Assembly: GCA_014360825.1 (NCBI GenBank)
Contig: JACIWT010000013.1
Coordinates: 1 to 63,842 of the forward strand
DNA: 63,842 nucleotides
Source of the DNA: Chloroflexota bacterium
Lineage (GTDB): Bacteria > Chloroflexota > Anaerolineae > UBA2200 > JACIWT01
Reading direction: 5' to 3'
Shown: piece by piece, positions 35,449-45,107 of the stretch
How the letters are laid out: each line of letters starts with the position of its first letter
Numbering within the stretch: the stretch's first letter is position 1
Program-made: the position numbers and the translations under genes
The notes under the pieces: model-generated
Seen by the model: the letters and a program-made list of their open reading frames with translations, nothing else
The model's database searches: none
Told to the model about the DNA's origin: nothing

Positions 35449-36912
35449 TCACGCGAACGCCGGGACTACGAAGCCGAAAAGACACACAACGTCGAGCACC
35501 GCCAGGGCGAGGTAGCCAAGACCAAGCACTACTGGCCGGGCGCGCTCTGGCAACGCACTGATCACCGCGAAGCCCACACTCAGGCCGCCTAACATAGCAA
35601 TAGCCCATCCGCCTATGTCATCTCGTGCCATGCCCCATAAAGCCAGCACCGCTACAGTCATGCACCCGAGCGCTGCTATCATCCGCGCTGGCTTCGGACG
35701 TAGCACCTCCCGTGCCCCCAGGGCTCCAAAGATGCTCAGCGCGGTCAGGGCGGGGAAGAGATAGCGACCCTGGTGTTGCACAAAGCCAAGGTTGTACCAG
35801 AGATAGGCGATGGCAGTGAACATGATGGATAGCAGAAGCAAAACGAGGGCGCGGCGCTGACTATCTGAGAGGAGATTTGGCTCGTGGCAAGCGCGGGCCA
35901 AGAAAAAGGCCAGGCCACCCATCATAGCGGCGCTGGTCAACGCCAGTGCTATGTAGATGCGCTCATCCACCAAGACGCCCATCCAGCCGAACTGGGCCCA
36001 GAAACTGCGAAATGTGGTCAGCGCGAAGCGACTGAGATAGCCCTGCATCCCATACTGAGCCAGCCATTCGGCAGTGCGCGGTTGACCTGTAACCACCTGA
36101 CTATGTCGCCCCAAGGCCAGTAAGTCATTTGCTCCGTACACCAAAGCGTTCCGGACCAACCACGGTCCGGCCAGGAGCAACGCCGGTAGGAATATCCATG
36201 ATAGAACCTGCACGAGCCGCCGGCGCCGCCCGGGAGCAACGCTGCCCGGCGTGAGCAGGATAGCACACAGGGCCAACGGAATGGCGACATAGGCTGTGGT
36301 TTTGGTGAGTAGGCATAGCCCGATCAAGAAGCCCAGCGCCAGGCACTCTTGTCGCCGGTTGCGGCCGTTCATTATGCGCAGAGATTGCCAAATAACTAGC
36401 GCTAACAGCAATTCGGCCAGGGCGTCATTGTTCACGGCCGCGGTCATGGCCACATGTTGGGGAACAAAGGCAACCCCCGCTGCTGTTGCCAGCGGCATGA
36501 AGGTATCGGTAGGGAAGATAGTGGCAGCAACACCATAAGCGACTAGGATGAGGAGCGCGCCCAAGACCACGGAGAACACACGGAGCACCAGTACCGAATC
36601 GGTGAGTTGGTAGAGAGGCGCAGTCAGGAGGTAATAGAGCGGCGGCTGGTGAGACTCGTAGCGGAGCGGATCAATGCTCATACCAGGGGGGAACTGTCGT
36701 GACACGATGGCTTTCAGGTAGGATTGGTCATAGTCGCCCACCTGAAGAACGGGGAGACGGCTGTTTTCCGTAATGTATTTGACATAATTGAAATGTGCAG
36801 GCTCATCTGGCGCTTCCCAGAGGGGCGTGAAAACAGCGTAGAGCACCCCCAGCACAAAGTAAGACATGACAATAGCAACCAGCGCATGTCTGGTGGCTAT
36901 TCGGATGCTCAC
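35449..36912 (-). CDS. DUF2142/GT-C-type polytopic membrane protein
   Basis: A 487-residue protein with about twelve hydrophobic segments. The first periplasmic loop has LWEAPDEPAHFNYVKYI, an acidic motif at the position of the catalytic loop in GT-C glycosyltransferases, and ESHQPPLYYLLTAPLY. This fits the DUF2142 family, predicted to transfer sugars from polyprenyl-phosphate donors outside the membrane. It is followed downstream by the small zinc-ribbon gene. The GT2s at 38810 and 39718 could supply its donors (inference). Confidence 0.8.
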   Translation of the reverse strand: MSIRIATRHALVAIVMSYFVLGVLYAVFTPLWEAPDEPAHFNYVKYITENSRLPVLQVGDYDQSYLKAIVSRQFPPGMSIDPLRYESHQPPLYYLLTAPLYQLTDSVLVLRVFSVVLGALLILVAYGVAATIFPTDTFMPLATAAGVAFVPQHVAMTAAVNNDALAELLLALVIWQSLRIMNGRNRRQECLALGFLIGLCLLTKTTAYVAIPLALCAILLTPGSVAPGRRRRLVQVLSWIFLPALLLAGPWLVRNALVYGANDLLALGRHSQVVTGQPRTAEWLAQYGMQGYLSRFALTTFRSFWAQFGWMGVLVDERIYIALALTSAAMMGGLAFFLARACHEPNLLSDSQRRALVLLLLSIMFTAIAYLWYNLGFVQHQGRYLFPALTALSIFGALGAREVLRPKPARMIAALGCMTVAVLALWGMARDDIGGWAIAMLGGLSVGFAVISALPERARPVVLGLGYLALAVLDVVCLFGFVVPAFA

Positions 36913-37018
36913 AATATCGCTCCTTTTCTCCCCCGGATGACTACTGAGGTCATAAAGACGGCCAGATTCTCCAAAAGGAGAGGGAGCGGCAAGGCCCTCT
37001 CGCTCCCTCTCATACCTG

Positions 37019-38764
37019 TCACAGTGCTGTTCTCCCCAGCCTCGCTACTTCTTGCTCTACGATCTCCTCGTCCAGTTTCTTGAAAAGCGGGACGGGCTCA
37101 CGTAACCTCTGGCCAACAGGCAACTCACTTGGCGCCCATTTCGCATGGATGGGGCGCGGGTCGTAGCGTAACACCTGGTGGGTTCTGGTCGTCTCCTGGT
37201 GAGTCTCAGTGAACTGTCGGCCCAGCAAGTCATTTTCGTAACCCAGCATCTCATGCAGCCGCTGTGATGAGAAGGGCAGGAAAGGATAGAATAGCATTTT
37301 GAGATTGTCCACCACACGCAAGGTGACATAGCAGGCAGTAGCAGCACGAGCCCGATCCTGTTTGATCACCAACCAGGGCGCGGCTTCGTCCAGGTATCTG
37401 TTCGCCTCATGGGCCACGGCCATGACCTCAGTAATGGCTGCCTTGAATTTACAACTTGCAATCAGTTCGCCCACCGGCCCAAAAGCGTTCTCGGCCCGCG
37501 CCAGAATAGCCTGATCCTGCGCCGTCAACTCTCCAGGCTCAGGCACGCGCTCATCGAAGTTGCGGAAAGTGAAAGTGAGCACACGATGAGCGAGATTGCC
37601 ATAGGTGGCGACTAACTCATCGTTGTTCCGTCGTAAGAACTCGCCCCAGGTGAAGTTTGTGTCAGCCTGCTCAGGCATGTTGATAGTCAGTGTATAGCGG
37701 AGTGGATCAGGGTCATAGCGGCTTAGGTAATCAGGCAGCCACACGGCCCAGTTTCGACTGGAGGAGAATTTCTGCCCCTCCAGATTTAGAAACTCATTGG
37801 CAGGCACATCGTACGGCAGGTTCAGTCCACCATAGCCCATAAGCATACTGGGCCAAATGATGGTGTGGAAAGGGATATTGTCCTTGGCCAGGAAATAATA
37901 GGCTCTGCTGGGCCCCTGCCACCAATCCCGCCACGCCTCCGGTTGGCCGATGATGACTGCCCACTCTTTGCTCGCTGCCAGGTAGCCGATTACGGCGTCG
38001 AACCAAACGTAAATCCGCTTGTGTTCGAAGCCCTTCACCGGCACCGGGATACCCCACTCGATATCACGGGTAATGGCTCGACCATGCAGACCCTCCCGCA
38101 ATAAATTCAGGGAGAAGTTGAGAACATTGGGCCGCCAGTGGGTCTGCACCTCAATCCAGGAATGAAGTCGCTCGCTAAATTGCTGTAGATCGAGGAAGAA
38201 ATGCTCGCTCTCCCGGACCACAGGGGCATGGCCACAGATTTTGCAGCGCGGATGGATGAGTTCGGTCGCATCCAGCGGCTTGCCGCATTTATCACATTGG
38301 TCGCCACGTGCATCCTGGAAGCCGCAGTAAGGGCAGGTGCCCTCCACATAACGGTCTGGCAGGAACTTCCCGCAAGATTCACAATAGAGCTGGCGCGTTT
38401 TATCGCGGTAGATGTAGCCCTTTTCCAAGAGGCGGAGGAACATATCTTGTGTCACTGCCCAGTGGTTCTCGGTGTCGGTGTGAGTGAAAAGATCGAAGGT
38501 GATGCCCAGATCCATCCACGATTTCAGGAATCTCGTGTGGTATCGTTCCACCACTTCCGCTGGGGAGATTCCCTCCCTCTCGGCTGTGATAGTGATCGGC
38601 GTACCGTGGCTGTCGCTGCCTGATACCATTAACACCTCATTGCCAATCAGTCGGTGGTAGCGGGCAAAAATATCAGCGGGGAGGTAGACGCCCGTAACAT
38701 GCCCCAGGTGGATATCGCTGTTAGCATATGGCCAGGCCACTGCGACCAATATTCTCTCGCTCAT
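37019..38764 (-). CDS. metG: Methionyl-tRNA synthetase
   Basis: A 581-residue class I synthetase of the MetG1 type. The HIGH motif is HLGH in [16 protein letters not shown]; the zinc-knuckle insertion has four Cys pairs (CESCG, CPYCG, CDKCG, CKICG). [14 protein letters not shown] holds the KMSKS-equivalent. The C-terminal tRNA-binding EMAP domain found in many bacteria is absent. The gene sits inside a leftward set of envelope genes. Confidence 0.96.
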   Translation of the reverse strand: MSERILVAVAWPYANSDIHLGHVTGVYLPADIFARYHRLIGNEVLMVSGSDSHGTPITITAEREGISPAEVVERYHTRFLKSWMDLGITFDLFTHTDTENHWAVTQDMFLRLLEKGYIYRDKTRQLYCESCGKFLPDRYVEGTCPYCGFQDARGDQCDKCGKPLDATELIHPRCKICGHAPVVRESEHFFLDLQQFSERLHSWIEVQTHWRPNVLNFSLNLLREGLHGRAITRDIEWGIPVPVKGFEHKRIYVWFDAVIGYLAASKEWAVIIGQPEAWRDWWQGPSRAYYFLAKDNIPFHTIIWPSMLMGYGGLNLPYDVPANEFLNLEGQKFSSSRNWAVWLPDYLSRYDPDPLRYTLTINMPEQADTNFTWGEFLRRNNDELVATYGNLAHRVLTFTFRNFDERVPEPGELTAQDQAILARAENAFGPVGELIASCKFKAAITEVMAVAHEANRYLDEAAPWLVIKQDRARAATACYVTLRVVDNLKMLFYPFLPFSSQRLHEMLGYENDLLGRQFTETHQETTRTHQVLRYDPRPIHAKWAPSELPVGQRLREPVPLFKKLDEEIVEQEVARLGRTAL

Positions 38765-38809
38765 TTTCTCCTCAGCACCTCTTCAAAAATAAGAGCCGTG
38801 GGTCTTTTA

Positions 38810-39583
38810 CTATGCCTCTGCTGCCGAAATACGGTGGTAAAGGCCCCGCCGATCGTTTATCCGCACTTGGGCCAGGTCGCGAAGCATGGCGATAGCATCC
38901 TGCAATGGGCGAACGCGACTGCCAGGCATATAATACCAGTGGATAGGAACCTCCACAACCCGGTATCCCCTCTTCCGAGCGATGTAGAGTACCTCCACAT
39001 CGAATCCCCAACCGTCTAGACGCTGCACTGCGAACAAGTCACGAGCCACCTCGCGCCGGAAACATTTGTAGCCACACTGGCTGTCTTGAATACCAGGCAA
39101 AGCCAGCAGACGGACCACGAAGTTGTAGATGCGACCCATGATATGCCGATATTCGGGCTCATTGTATCGAACCGCACCCGGGGCCTCGCGAGAGCCAATG
39201 GCCACATCATAGTCGTTCAGTTGAGGGGGGAGGAACTTAGATAGCCCCTCGATGGGCATAGACAGATCTGCATCGCAAATGAATAGATAATCGCCACGGC
39301 CATTCAGCATGCCAGTGCGCACTGCGTAGCCTTTACCTCGATGCACGTTACACAATAGGCGAACACAGTCTGCATGTTGAGCAACACTCTGGACAACCTC
39401 CGTGGTGCGGTCCGTGCTGCCATCGTCCACGACCAACACTTCCGCAGGATACGGCTGCTGCTGCAGGTAACACAGGATCCTATCCAGACTCTTGGGTAGC
39501 CGCTTCTCCTCATTGTAGGCTGGGATCACCAGAGTCACGAGAGGTGTTCCGTTACTCAGATTATGAGGGACAGAGTTGATCAT
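38810..39583 (-). CDS. Glycosyltransferase family 2, dolichyl-phosphate-glucose synthase-like
   Basis: A 257-residue GT-A enzyme. Motifs are LVIPAYNEEKRLPKSL, VVDDGSTDRT, HRGKGYAVRTGML, ICDADLSMP (metal-binding DxD) and DSQCGYKCFRREVA with WGFDVEVLYIA. It resembles ALG5/dolichyl-phosphate glucose synthases that load polyprenyl phosphate. No membrane segment is seen. It is 45 bases upstream of metG on the same strand. Confidence 0.9.
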   Translation of the reverse strand: MINSVPHNLSNGTPLVTLVIPAYNEEKRLPKSLDRILCYLQQQPYPAEVLVVDDGSTDRTTEVVQSVAQHADCVRLLCNVHRGKGYAVRTGMLNGRGDYLFICDADLSMPIEGLSKFLPPQLNDYDVAIGSREAPGAVRYNEPEYRHIMGRIYNFVVRLLALPGIQDSQCGYKCFRREVARDLFAVQRLDGWGFDVEVLYIARKRGYRVVEVPIHWYYMPGSRVRPLQDAIAMLRDLAQVRINDRRGLYHRISAAEA

Positions 39584-39601
39584 GATCCTTCATAAGTGTA
39601 A

Positions 39602-39620
39602 CCGCACCGTCACGGTGCGG
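39602..39620. repeat. GC-rich perfect hairpin between two glycosyltransferase genes
   Basis: CCGCACCGT and ACGGTGCGG flank a single C, giving an 8-9 bp stem. No T-run follows on either strand. It could be an RNA processing or pause site within the leftward operon, or a remnant of a small repeat. Confidence 0.5.
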
Positions 39621-39717
39621 CCCTTTCCGATGCGACCTAATGATACTTGTGACTGTGTTTTCAGTCAACCACGGTGCTAACTTTAGGCCCCTTGCCAAGC
39701 ACCTGGGACCGCCGAGG

Positions 39718-40683
39718 CTAAGTTCTACTCACTGGACGCGTTAGGATTGCATCCACATAGTCAACGGATACCCGGCGCGTGGCTTGGACTTTGGGGCGCG
39801 CCTGCAGGGCACGCGGGAGAAGCAGCAAGCCTGCTATTTGCCCACGCAACCGCGCCCGTGCCGCTTCTCCTCTCCAGGCCCGCAGTGCCTCTATGAAAAT
39901 GCGCCATTGTGCCCGCGCCATCTGCCCCCAATACCGCCGCAAGATGGGGCTGGGCACATCTTTGAAAAGTACATACAGCGTGTTACGTCCCACATAGAAA
40001 CTGGCAATGGGCCCACCGCCAGTTGCACTCAATTTGTGGTAGACGATGGCTTTTGGAGCGAATACGCAGCGATACCCCGCCAGTTGTCCGCGCCAGGCTA
40101 AGTCCACATCCTCCAGATACATGAAAAGGCTTTCGTCGAATAAACCCACCTCATCTATCATTGCCCGGCGGTAGGCTGCTGCTCCCCCACACGCGCCAAA
40201 ACAGTAGGTATCACCATCGAATTGCCCCTTGTCCACTTCCCACACACCCCGGTTGATGGGTATGCCATCGATCCCATAGCCGTCACCTGCGGAGTGCAGC
40301 GTATTTCGGCGATCGAAGAGCAGCATCTTGCTGGCTGCCATCCCGGCCTCAGGATGCTCTGCGAGTGCTCGCTCTATTTCTTCCAACCAATGTGGGTCGG
40401 TCTCGGTGTCGTTGTTCAGTGCTACTAAAATATCGCCTTTCGCTGCAAGGAAACCCGCGTTTACGCCGCCCGTTAACCCGCGGTTCTCTGGCAGGGGCAC
40501 GACACGCACCTCAGGGTAATAGTTATACACCAAGTCAAGTGACTCGTCAGTGGAGGCATTATCTACCAGGATGACCTCGAAGTTGGGGTAAGTCTGGGCG
40601 CGTAGCGAGGATAGGCAGGTTGGCAGATGAACTGCACCGTTCCAATTTGGTATGATGACAGAAATAAGCGGGTGGGCCGCCAT
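39718..40683 (-). CDS. Glycosyltransferase family 2 (rhamnosyltransferase-like)
   Basis: A 321-residue GT-A enzyme with SVIIPNWNGAVHLPTCL, VDNASTDESLDLV, ENRGLTGGVNAGFLAAKGD, LNNDTETDP (DxD-type) and MYLEDVDLAWRGQLAGYRC, the WbbL/rhamnosyltransferase pattern. A weakly hydrophobic C-terminal region is present but no clear membrane helix. The ATG at 40683, 10 bases after the preceding stop with AGGT upstream, gives a start directly at the family N-terminus. RfbD at 41324 would make its likely dTDP-rhamnose donor. Confidence 0.88.
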   Translation of the reverse strand: MAAHPLISVIIPNWNGAVHLPTCLSSLRAQTYPNFEVILVDNASTDESLDLVYNYYPEVRVVPLPENRGLTGGVNAGFLAAKGDILVALNNDTETDPHWLEEIERALAEHPEAGMAASKMLLFDRRNTLHSAGDGYGIDGIPINRGVWEVDKGQFDGDTYCFGACGGAAAYRRAMIDEVGLFDESLFMYLEDVDLAWRGQLAGYRCVFAPKAIVYHKLSATGGGPIASFYVGRNTLYVLFKDVPSPILRRYWGQMARAQWRIFIEALRAWRGEAARARLRGQIAGLLLLPRALQARPKVQATRRVSVDYVDAILTRPVSRT

Positions 40684-40693
40684 CGCGCTATAC

Positions 40694-41320
40694 CTACTTG
40701 TAGATGTGTGCCAGGGCAACTTCGGCGGGGGCGCGGCGTGTATCATCGGCCAGCCAGTCTTCGAGCAGCGGTACCACTCGGCGCGGATAGGTCCGGCCGA
40801 TATTGCGCAGACTCGAAGCCACGGCCCGCCAAACGAAGCGGCGTGGGTCAGTGGCTAGAAGTCTAAGAATAGCCAGCCCCACGTCTGGGTAGCGTCTGCC
40901 GAGTGCTTGGGAGAAAGCCATTGCTACGTTCCAGCGCACGACTTCCTCCTCGCGGTGGGCCCATTGGGCAATACGTGGCAAGGCTACATCAGGTTGCACG
41001 TGAGCCAGGCTGGCCAAGGCGAAAGGGCCCACATTGACCCGTACGTAGCGCTCCCGTTCTAACAGCGCAGGCTCCATAGCCTCTAGGAGCAGTGCCACTT
41101 GGCGTGGGGTGCAGCGACCCCGGCGCATCCGGCAGACGACTACACCGGCGCGACGTAGATACGGATGTGAGTTGGCGATCCACGAGCGGACGACGGGAAA
41201 AGCGCGATCGAAATCGGCTTCCAATTCATCCCGCAGACCGAAAGCCCCACCCTCGCGAGCCTCCCAACGCTCGCTCAAGGCCCATGATTTCAACTCGGCA
41301 ACACGACTCCGCCAGTCCAT
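40694..41320 (-). CDS. HEAT-repeat protein (DNA alkylation repair AlkD-like)
   Basis: A 208-residue all-helical protein made of about five HEAT-like repeats, for example REGGAFGLRDELEADFDRAF, NSHPYLRRAGVVVCRM and DPRRFVWRAVASSLRNIGR. This resembles AlkC/AlkD DNA glycosylases, but the fold is also used as a plain scaffold and no catalytic residue can be assigned safely. It sits between rfbD and a GT2, with gaps of 3 and 10 bases. Confidence 0.75.
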   Translation of the reverse strand: MDWRSRVAELKSWALSERWEAREGGAFGLRDELEADFDRAFPVVRSWIANSHPYLRRAGVVVCRMRRGRCTPRQVALLLEAMEPALLERERYVRVNVGPFALASLAHVQPDVALPRIAQWAHREEEVVRWNVAMAFSQALGRRYPDVGLAILRLLATDPRRFVWRAVASSLRNIGRTYPRRVVPLLEDWLADDTRRAPAEVALAHIYK

Positions 41321-41323
41321 CGA

Positions 41324-42175
41324 TCAGTTCCCCCATTCCGCTCCCCGGTATTGAGCAAACCAATCCGCCAGTGCCTCTTTCCATGGGCGCAAGGTAATAC
41401 CTAGTTGCGTCGCCCCCACGAAATTGCGCAATTCACATCTGGCAGGCACCTTTGCCGCTCGCGTGTAGCCTTGTGTCGGGTAAATGGGATAATCAGGCTT
41501 GCCGGCCAGGCGTAATATCTCGACCGCCCACTCGTAACGGGAACACGTCCCTTGGTTGGTGAAATGATAGATACCGTAGAGGGGATGTTCGATCAGTTTA
41601 GTGATGGCCTGGGCCAAGTCAGGAGCGTAGGTAGGCGAGCCCACCTCGTCAGTGACATATTGCAGGGTTGGGTGCTCCGCAGCGTTGCGTAGTACCTTGG
41701 CCACAAAATTGTTGCTGCCTGTGCCATAGAGCCAGGCTGTGCGCACGATGTAAAATTGATGTAGGAGCAGCTGGGTGATCAATTCCCCCGCGTATTTAGA
41801 CTTCGCGTACACGCTCTGGGGATTGGGAGTATCCCATTCCAGATAAGGCTCACCCTTGGTGCCGTCGAAGACGTAATCGGTGCTGATGTACACCATCGGC
41901 ACATTGGAGCGCTGACAGGCCAAGGCTATGTTTTGGGTGCCTAGCGCGTTCACTTTGTAAGCGGTGTCCGGTTCACCCTCGCAGCCATCTACGTTGGTAA
42001 ACGCCGCTGCGTGGATCACCAGGTGGGGTTCGAAGGATGGGATAAGACGGGTCATTTGATCGTAGTTCGTGATGTCGTATTCTGGCAAATCTATGTTGAG
42101 TAGGGTGTGGTGGTGTAGAATCGCACGCAGTGCTCGTCCCAATTGCCCTTCGCTGCCCGTGATGACAATGCGCAT
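41324..42175 (-). CDS. rfbD: dTDP-4-dehydrorhamnose reductase
   Basis: A 283-residue short-chain dehydrogenase that makes dTDP-L-rhamnose. VITGSEGQLGRALR is the NAD(P) site, HAAAFTNVDGCE and STDYVFDG are the RmlD signatures, and YAKSKYAGE carries the catalytic YxxxK. The ATG at 42175 starts directly at the family N-terminus and has a GGAAGG-type ribosome site. The other rml genes are not in this window. Confidence 0.93.
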   Translation of the reverse strand: MRIVITGSEGQLGRALRAILHHHTLLNIDLPEYDITNYDQMTRLIPSFEPHLVIHAAAFTNVDGCEGEPDTAYKVNALGTQNIALACQRSNVPMVYISTDYVFDGTKGEPYLEWDTPNPQSVYAKSKYAGELITQLLLHQFYIVRTAWLYGTGSNNFVAKVLRNAAEHPTLQYVTDEVGSPTYAPDLAQAITKLIEHPLYGIYHFTNQGTCSRYEWAVEILRLAGKPDYPIYPTQGYTRAAKVPARCELRNFVGATQLGITLRPWKEALADWFAQYRGAEWGN

Positions 42176-42213
42176 TTTCCTTCCTCCCTTTGCTCCCTGG
42201 GTATGCGCTTTTC

Positions 42214-43998
42214 TCAGGTATGTCTTCGGTGGAGCAGAAGATTCGCCAACCGCCGTGTGCCGAGGTTCGCTTGATATGCTGTCCAAAGGATGACCAGCGC
42301 TAACCATGGCACCACCAGACCCGCCATCGCGACCAATATGGCTTGCAACAATAAAGTGCCTTGGACGAAAACCAACCGGAAATCGGGCAGATACCAGGTG
42401 ATAAGCGGCCCGTTGAGGTACACCGTGACGGCCAGGCCAAGTGAGAGCAGGTACAGGCTCAGCCCGTTGAAGCCCAACCCGCTGTAGATGACGTCCACCA
42501 CAGTGATCTTAGGATCGCGTCCGGTTTGCCACAGTAAGATCGCCAGACCGGGGAGCAGAGCGATGGCCTCTCGCCTAATCGCTGCCTCGGCGAAACCCCT
42601 CAAATCTCTGAGGCCACTTAGTGAGTACACAAGGCCCTCGTTTACATAAAGCAGGTGGAGGGCTATTACGGATAAGGTGGCGGCTACGATTAGCCAGAGG
42701 ATCCGCCTGCTCCGTGCTCGCCAGATGAAAAGCAGTGGGAGTAACACGGCAATTGTGATTGGTAGAGCGCGCCGCCGCCGTTCAGCCAAAATGCGATCTT
42801 CGCGTGCCTCGCTCATCTCGAGGTCTGCCTGTTCGACCGAGAACCTGGCTAACCAATACGCTGAAGGATAGTTCCGCACTTCTACTGAACTACGTGCTAC
42901 TAGAGCATCACCCTCGGCAGTCTCGCTGAGCGTACCCATGCCGATGCTATACAGATACATGTTCGCTAATCGCACCCGCTGCTCAGCCAGGATAACAGCT
43001 TTCTCGGCCCGATTTTTCTCATCCAGATCAAGCATATCAAAGAGTATGTGACCGTTTGCTGCACTGGGAACCGAGGTGCCCAATATGGCTGCAATCGTGG
43101 GCGCGATATCCTCCCCAGTAATAGGACCGTACTCACCCGGCCGGACCCCTTGACCGAGCATGACGAAAGGCACTCTGCTTACTACAGGCTCATCACCGCC
43201 GCGCCCCCCCTCGTCCAGGTGGCCGTGGTCGCCTACTACTATGAGCACGCTACGGCGTAAATTCAGTTCACTCGCAATCTGACTGACAATGGCGTCGCAG
43301 ACCAGAGCCGTTTCCAGATACTCCTGGCTCGCCCCTCCATGGGCAAGACCCACCGGATCGAGCTGCCCTAACTGTACCACTAACAAGTTGGGGCGGAAAT
43401 AGCGCAGGAAGCCAATGGCCCGTGAGGCTACCCAAGCATCCGCTTCCGCATCCCTGGTTTGGACGTAAAAACGCGTATATAAAAACTCTGGGGACACGAG
43501 TTTTGCCCAAGCCTGATGTCCTACTATGCCGCTATTCAGACCAGCCCGCTGGGCAGCAGCGAACAAGTGATCCACCTTGATCGGTTGGATGTAGTCGTGA
43601 TCCTTCTCCATTTGTGGAGCATTGCTAATCTCCGGGTGTGCTCCCGTCACCAAAGTTGTCCAAGTGCTGTAAGGGTAGGTTGCTGGGTGCTGAATCATGG
43701 TAGCCCACGCCCCGTTCTGTCGCAGGGCTGCCAAGCCAGGTAACTGTTGCGACACATCCTCCCGCAGGCCACTGACAATGACCAGCACCACCTGAGGGCT
43801 CACTGGCTCGGTCTGGCCCTCTTCCACAGGGTGCGGTAGCCCCCGTAGGGGTGTGCGGTATGTATAAAGCGAATCCACATAACTGAGCAGCCAGTAACAC
43901 GATGCGGCCCCAATTGCAGCAAAGGCCAGTAGACTAATGACGACGAGGGAGAGGCGAGCCAAAACGGCACGTCGATGCCGACGTAGCGCTTTCTGCAT
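42214..43998 (-). CDS. Phosphodiesterase/alkaline-phosphatase-like membrane protein with degenerate active site
   Basis: A 594-residue protein: one N-terminal membrane helix, an outer domain of the alkaline phosphatase superfamily (residues about 60-330), and five or six C-terminal helices. The metal motifs are altered. VIVSGLRED has Ser where VxDGxR has the ligand Asp; LGQLDPVGLAHG has Leu where DxxGHxxG has His; GDHGHLDEGGRGGDE has Arg where GGHGG has His. YSTWTTLVTGAHPE, with the likely nucleophile Thr, is kept. It is probably inactive as a phosphatase (inference). It lies between rfbD and the lipid kinase gene. Confidence 0.82.
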   Translation of the reverse strand: MQKALRRHRRAVLARLSLVVISLLAFAAIGAASCYWLLSYVDSLYTYRTPLRGLPHPVEEGQTEPVSPQVVLVIVSGLREDVSQQLPGLAALRQNGAWATMIQHPATYPYSTWTTLVTGAHPEISNAPQMEKDHDYIQPIKVDHLFAAAQRAGLNSGIVGHQAWAKLVSPEFLYTRFYVQTRDAEADAWVASRAIGFLRYFRPNLLVVQLGQLDPVGLAHGGASQEYLETALVCDAIVSQIASELNLRRSVLIVVGDHGHLDEGGRGGDEPVVSRVPFVMLGQGVRPGEYGPITGEDIAPTIAAILGTSVPSAANGHILFDMLDLDEKNRAEKAVILAEQRVRLANMYLYSIGMGTLSETAEGDALVARSSVEVRNYPSAYWLARFSVEQADLEMSEAREDRILAERRRRALPITIAVLLPLLFIWRARSRRILWLIVAATLSVIALHLLYVNEGLVYSLSGLRDLRGFAEAAIRREAIALLPGLAILLWQTGRDPKITVVDVIYSGLGFNGLSLYLLSLGLAVTVYLNGPLITWYLPDFRLVFVQGTLLLQAILVAMAGLVVPWLALVILWTAYQANLGTRRLANLLLHRRHT

Positions 43999-44008
43999 AG
44001 AAAATTCC

Positions 44009-44932
44009 TTATACCTTCACTCGAAGTGCCCGCGGAATCACGCGGAAAGAGACCGGGGTTTCACCGATGAGTTCGCCTTCCGCTTGGAGCAACATGCGTT
44101 CGCGAGACGTTACTGTGACCTCTTTTGAGCGATAGGCATCCACTTTCGGGTGGGTCAGGTGCGTGCCGCGGTAGATGCGAGGCAGGTTCGCGATCAACTC
44201 GGCTTTGGACACATCACCTATCACAATCACGTCGAACATTCCATCGTCGAGGACAGCGTTTGGACCCACATACATTCCACCACCAAAGTAACGGCCATTG
44301 CAGACCACGATCGAGTTGACTCGCTGGTGAAGGTGTGCGCCGTCCAGTTGTACTTCCGCTTCTTTGTTTTGGTAAGAAACCAGGGTCGCAAACAGACCGA
44401 CGAGATAGGGTATCGTCCCTCCCAAAATTTTCGTGCTGGGGTTGACACGCTCCCAAACTTCACCATCAAAGCCCAGCCCTGCTACATTTGCGAAGTAGCG
44501 GCGCTCTTGCTGTCCCCCTCGCATGTAGACCATCTCGCCCAAATCAATGACCCGCTCACCTGTACCACAAGCACAAGCGATAGCCCCCTCGGTTGTGTGG
44601 GGGATACCCACCGTTTTCCTAAAATCCGCGCCCGTCCCACTTGGGATGAGGCTCAGGACAACCTCGGGGTTTACCTGTCCATCGTCCACCAAACCGTTGA
44701 CCACCTCATTCAGCGTGCCATCACCGCCGACAGCGACGATATGCCGGTATCCTGCTTTCATGGCCTCGCGTGCCAGTTGAGTGGCGTGGAGTGGACGCTC
44801 GGTGTGCACTGCCTCAAACTGAAGGCCCGCTGCCAGTAGCCCATCTGCTGTACAGGGCCACTGCCTGCCAACTTTGCCATTTGAGGCCACCGGGTTTACA
44901 ATGACAAACGTTTTGGGTTGGTTCATCTCCAT
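44009..44932 (-). CDS. Diacylglycerol kinase-like lipid kinase (DagK/YegS family)
   Basis: A 307-residue cytoplasmic kinase. VIVNPVASNGKVGRQW opens the chain; the nucleotide-binding VAVGGDGTLNEVVNGLVD is near residue 65; IPSGTGADFRKTVGIP follows; the C-terminal beta domain contains QAEGELIGETPV. The family phosphorylates diacylglycerol, undecaprenol or sphingoid-type lipids; the substrate here is unknown. It is 10 bases upstream of the phosphatase-like gene on the same strand, so the two may act on one lipid. Confidence 0.9.
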   Translation of the reverse strand: MEMNQPKTFVIVNPVASNGKVGRQWPCTADGLLAAGLQFEAVHTERPLHATQLAREAMKAGYRHIVAVGGDGTLNEVVNGLVDDGQVNPEVVLSLIPSGTGADFRKTVGIPHTTEGAIACACGTGERVIDLGEMVYMRGGQQERRYFANVAGLGFDGEVWERVNPSTKILGGTIPYLVGLFATLVSYQNKEAEVQLDGAHLHQRVNSIVVCNGRYFGGGMYVGPNAVLDDGMFDVIVIGDVSKAELIANLPRIYRGTHLTHPKVDAYRSKEVTVTSRERMLLQAEGELIGETPVSFRVIPRALRVKV

Positions 44933-44990
44933 TGCTTACGCTACGATCCTCGATTCTTTGATGCCAAACTTCCCTGTGCTCTCATCGTTA

Positions 44991-45019
44991 ATTCTAATGA
45001 TAAAGCAAGGGAATGCGAA
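44991..45019 (-). promoter_or_regulatory. Possible promoter for the lipid kinase and downstream glycan genes
   Basis: On the minus strand TTCGCA (45014-45019) and TAGAAT (44991-44996) are separated by 17 bases, about 60 bases before the ATG at 44932. Confidence 0.4.
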
Positions 45020-45068
45020 ACCATCGCCCGATCTACGACTCCACTGCGCTAAACCCAAATGGGAGCGA

Positions 45069-45088
45069 GCGAACAGGACCCTGTTCGC
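45069..45088 (-). terminator. Hairpin downstream of the MFS gene
   Basis: GCGAACAGG and CCTGTTCGC form a 9-bp perfect palindrome around two bases, 20 bases after the MFS stop in the direction of transcription. It lacks a T-run, so it may be a weak or factor-assisted terminator. Confidence 0.4.
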
Positions 45089-45107
45089 CCCCCACTCGAA
45101 TTGAGGA

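Noticed and set aside
44150-44839. Rightward frame of 229 codons opposite the lipid kinase gene
   Set aside because: Antisense to conserved kinase motifs; no ribosome site or recognisable domain.
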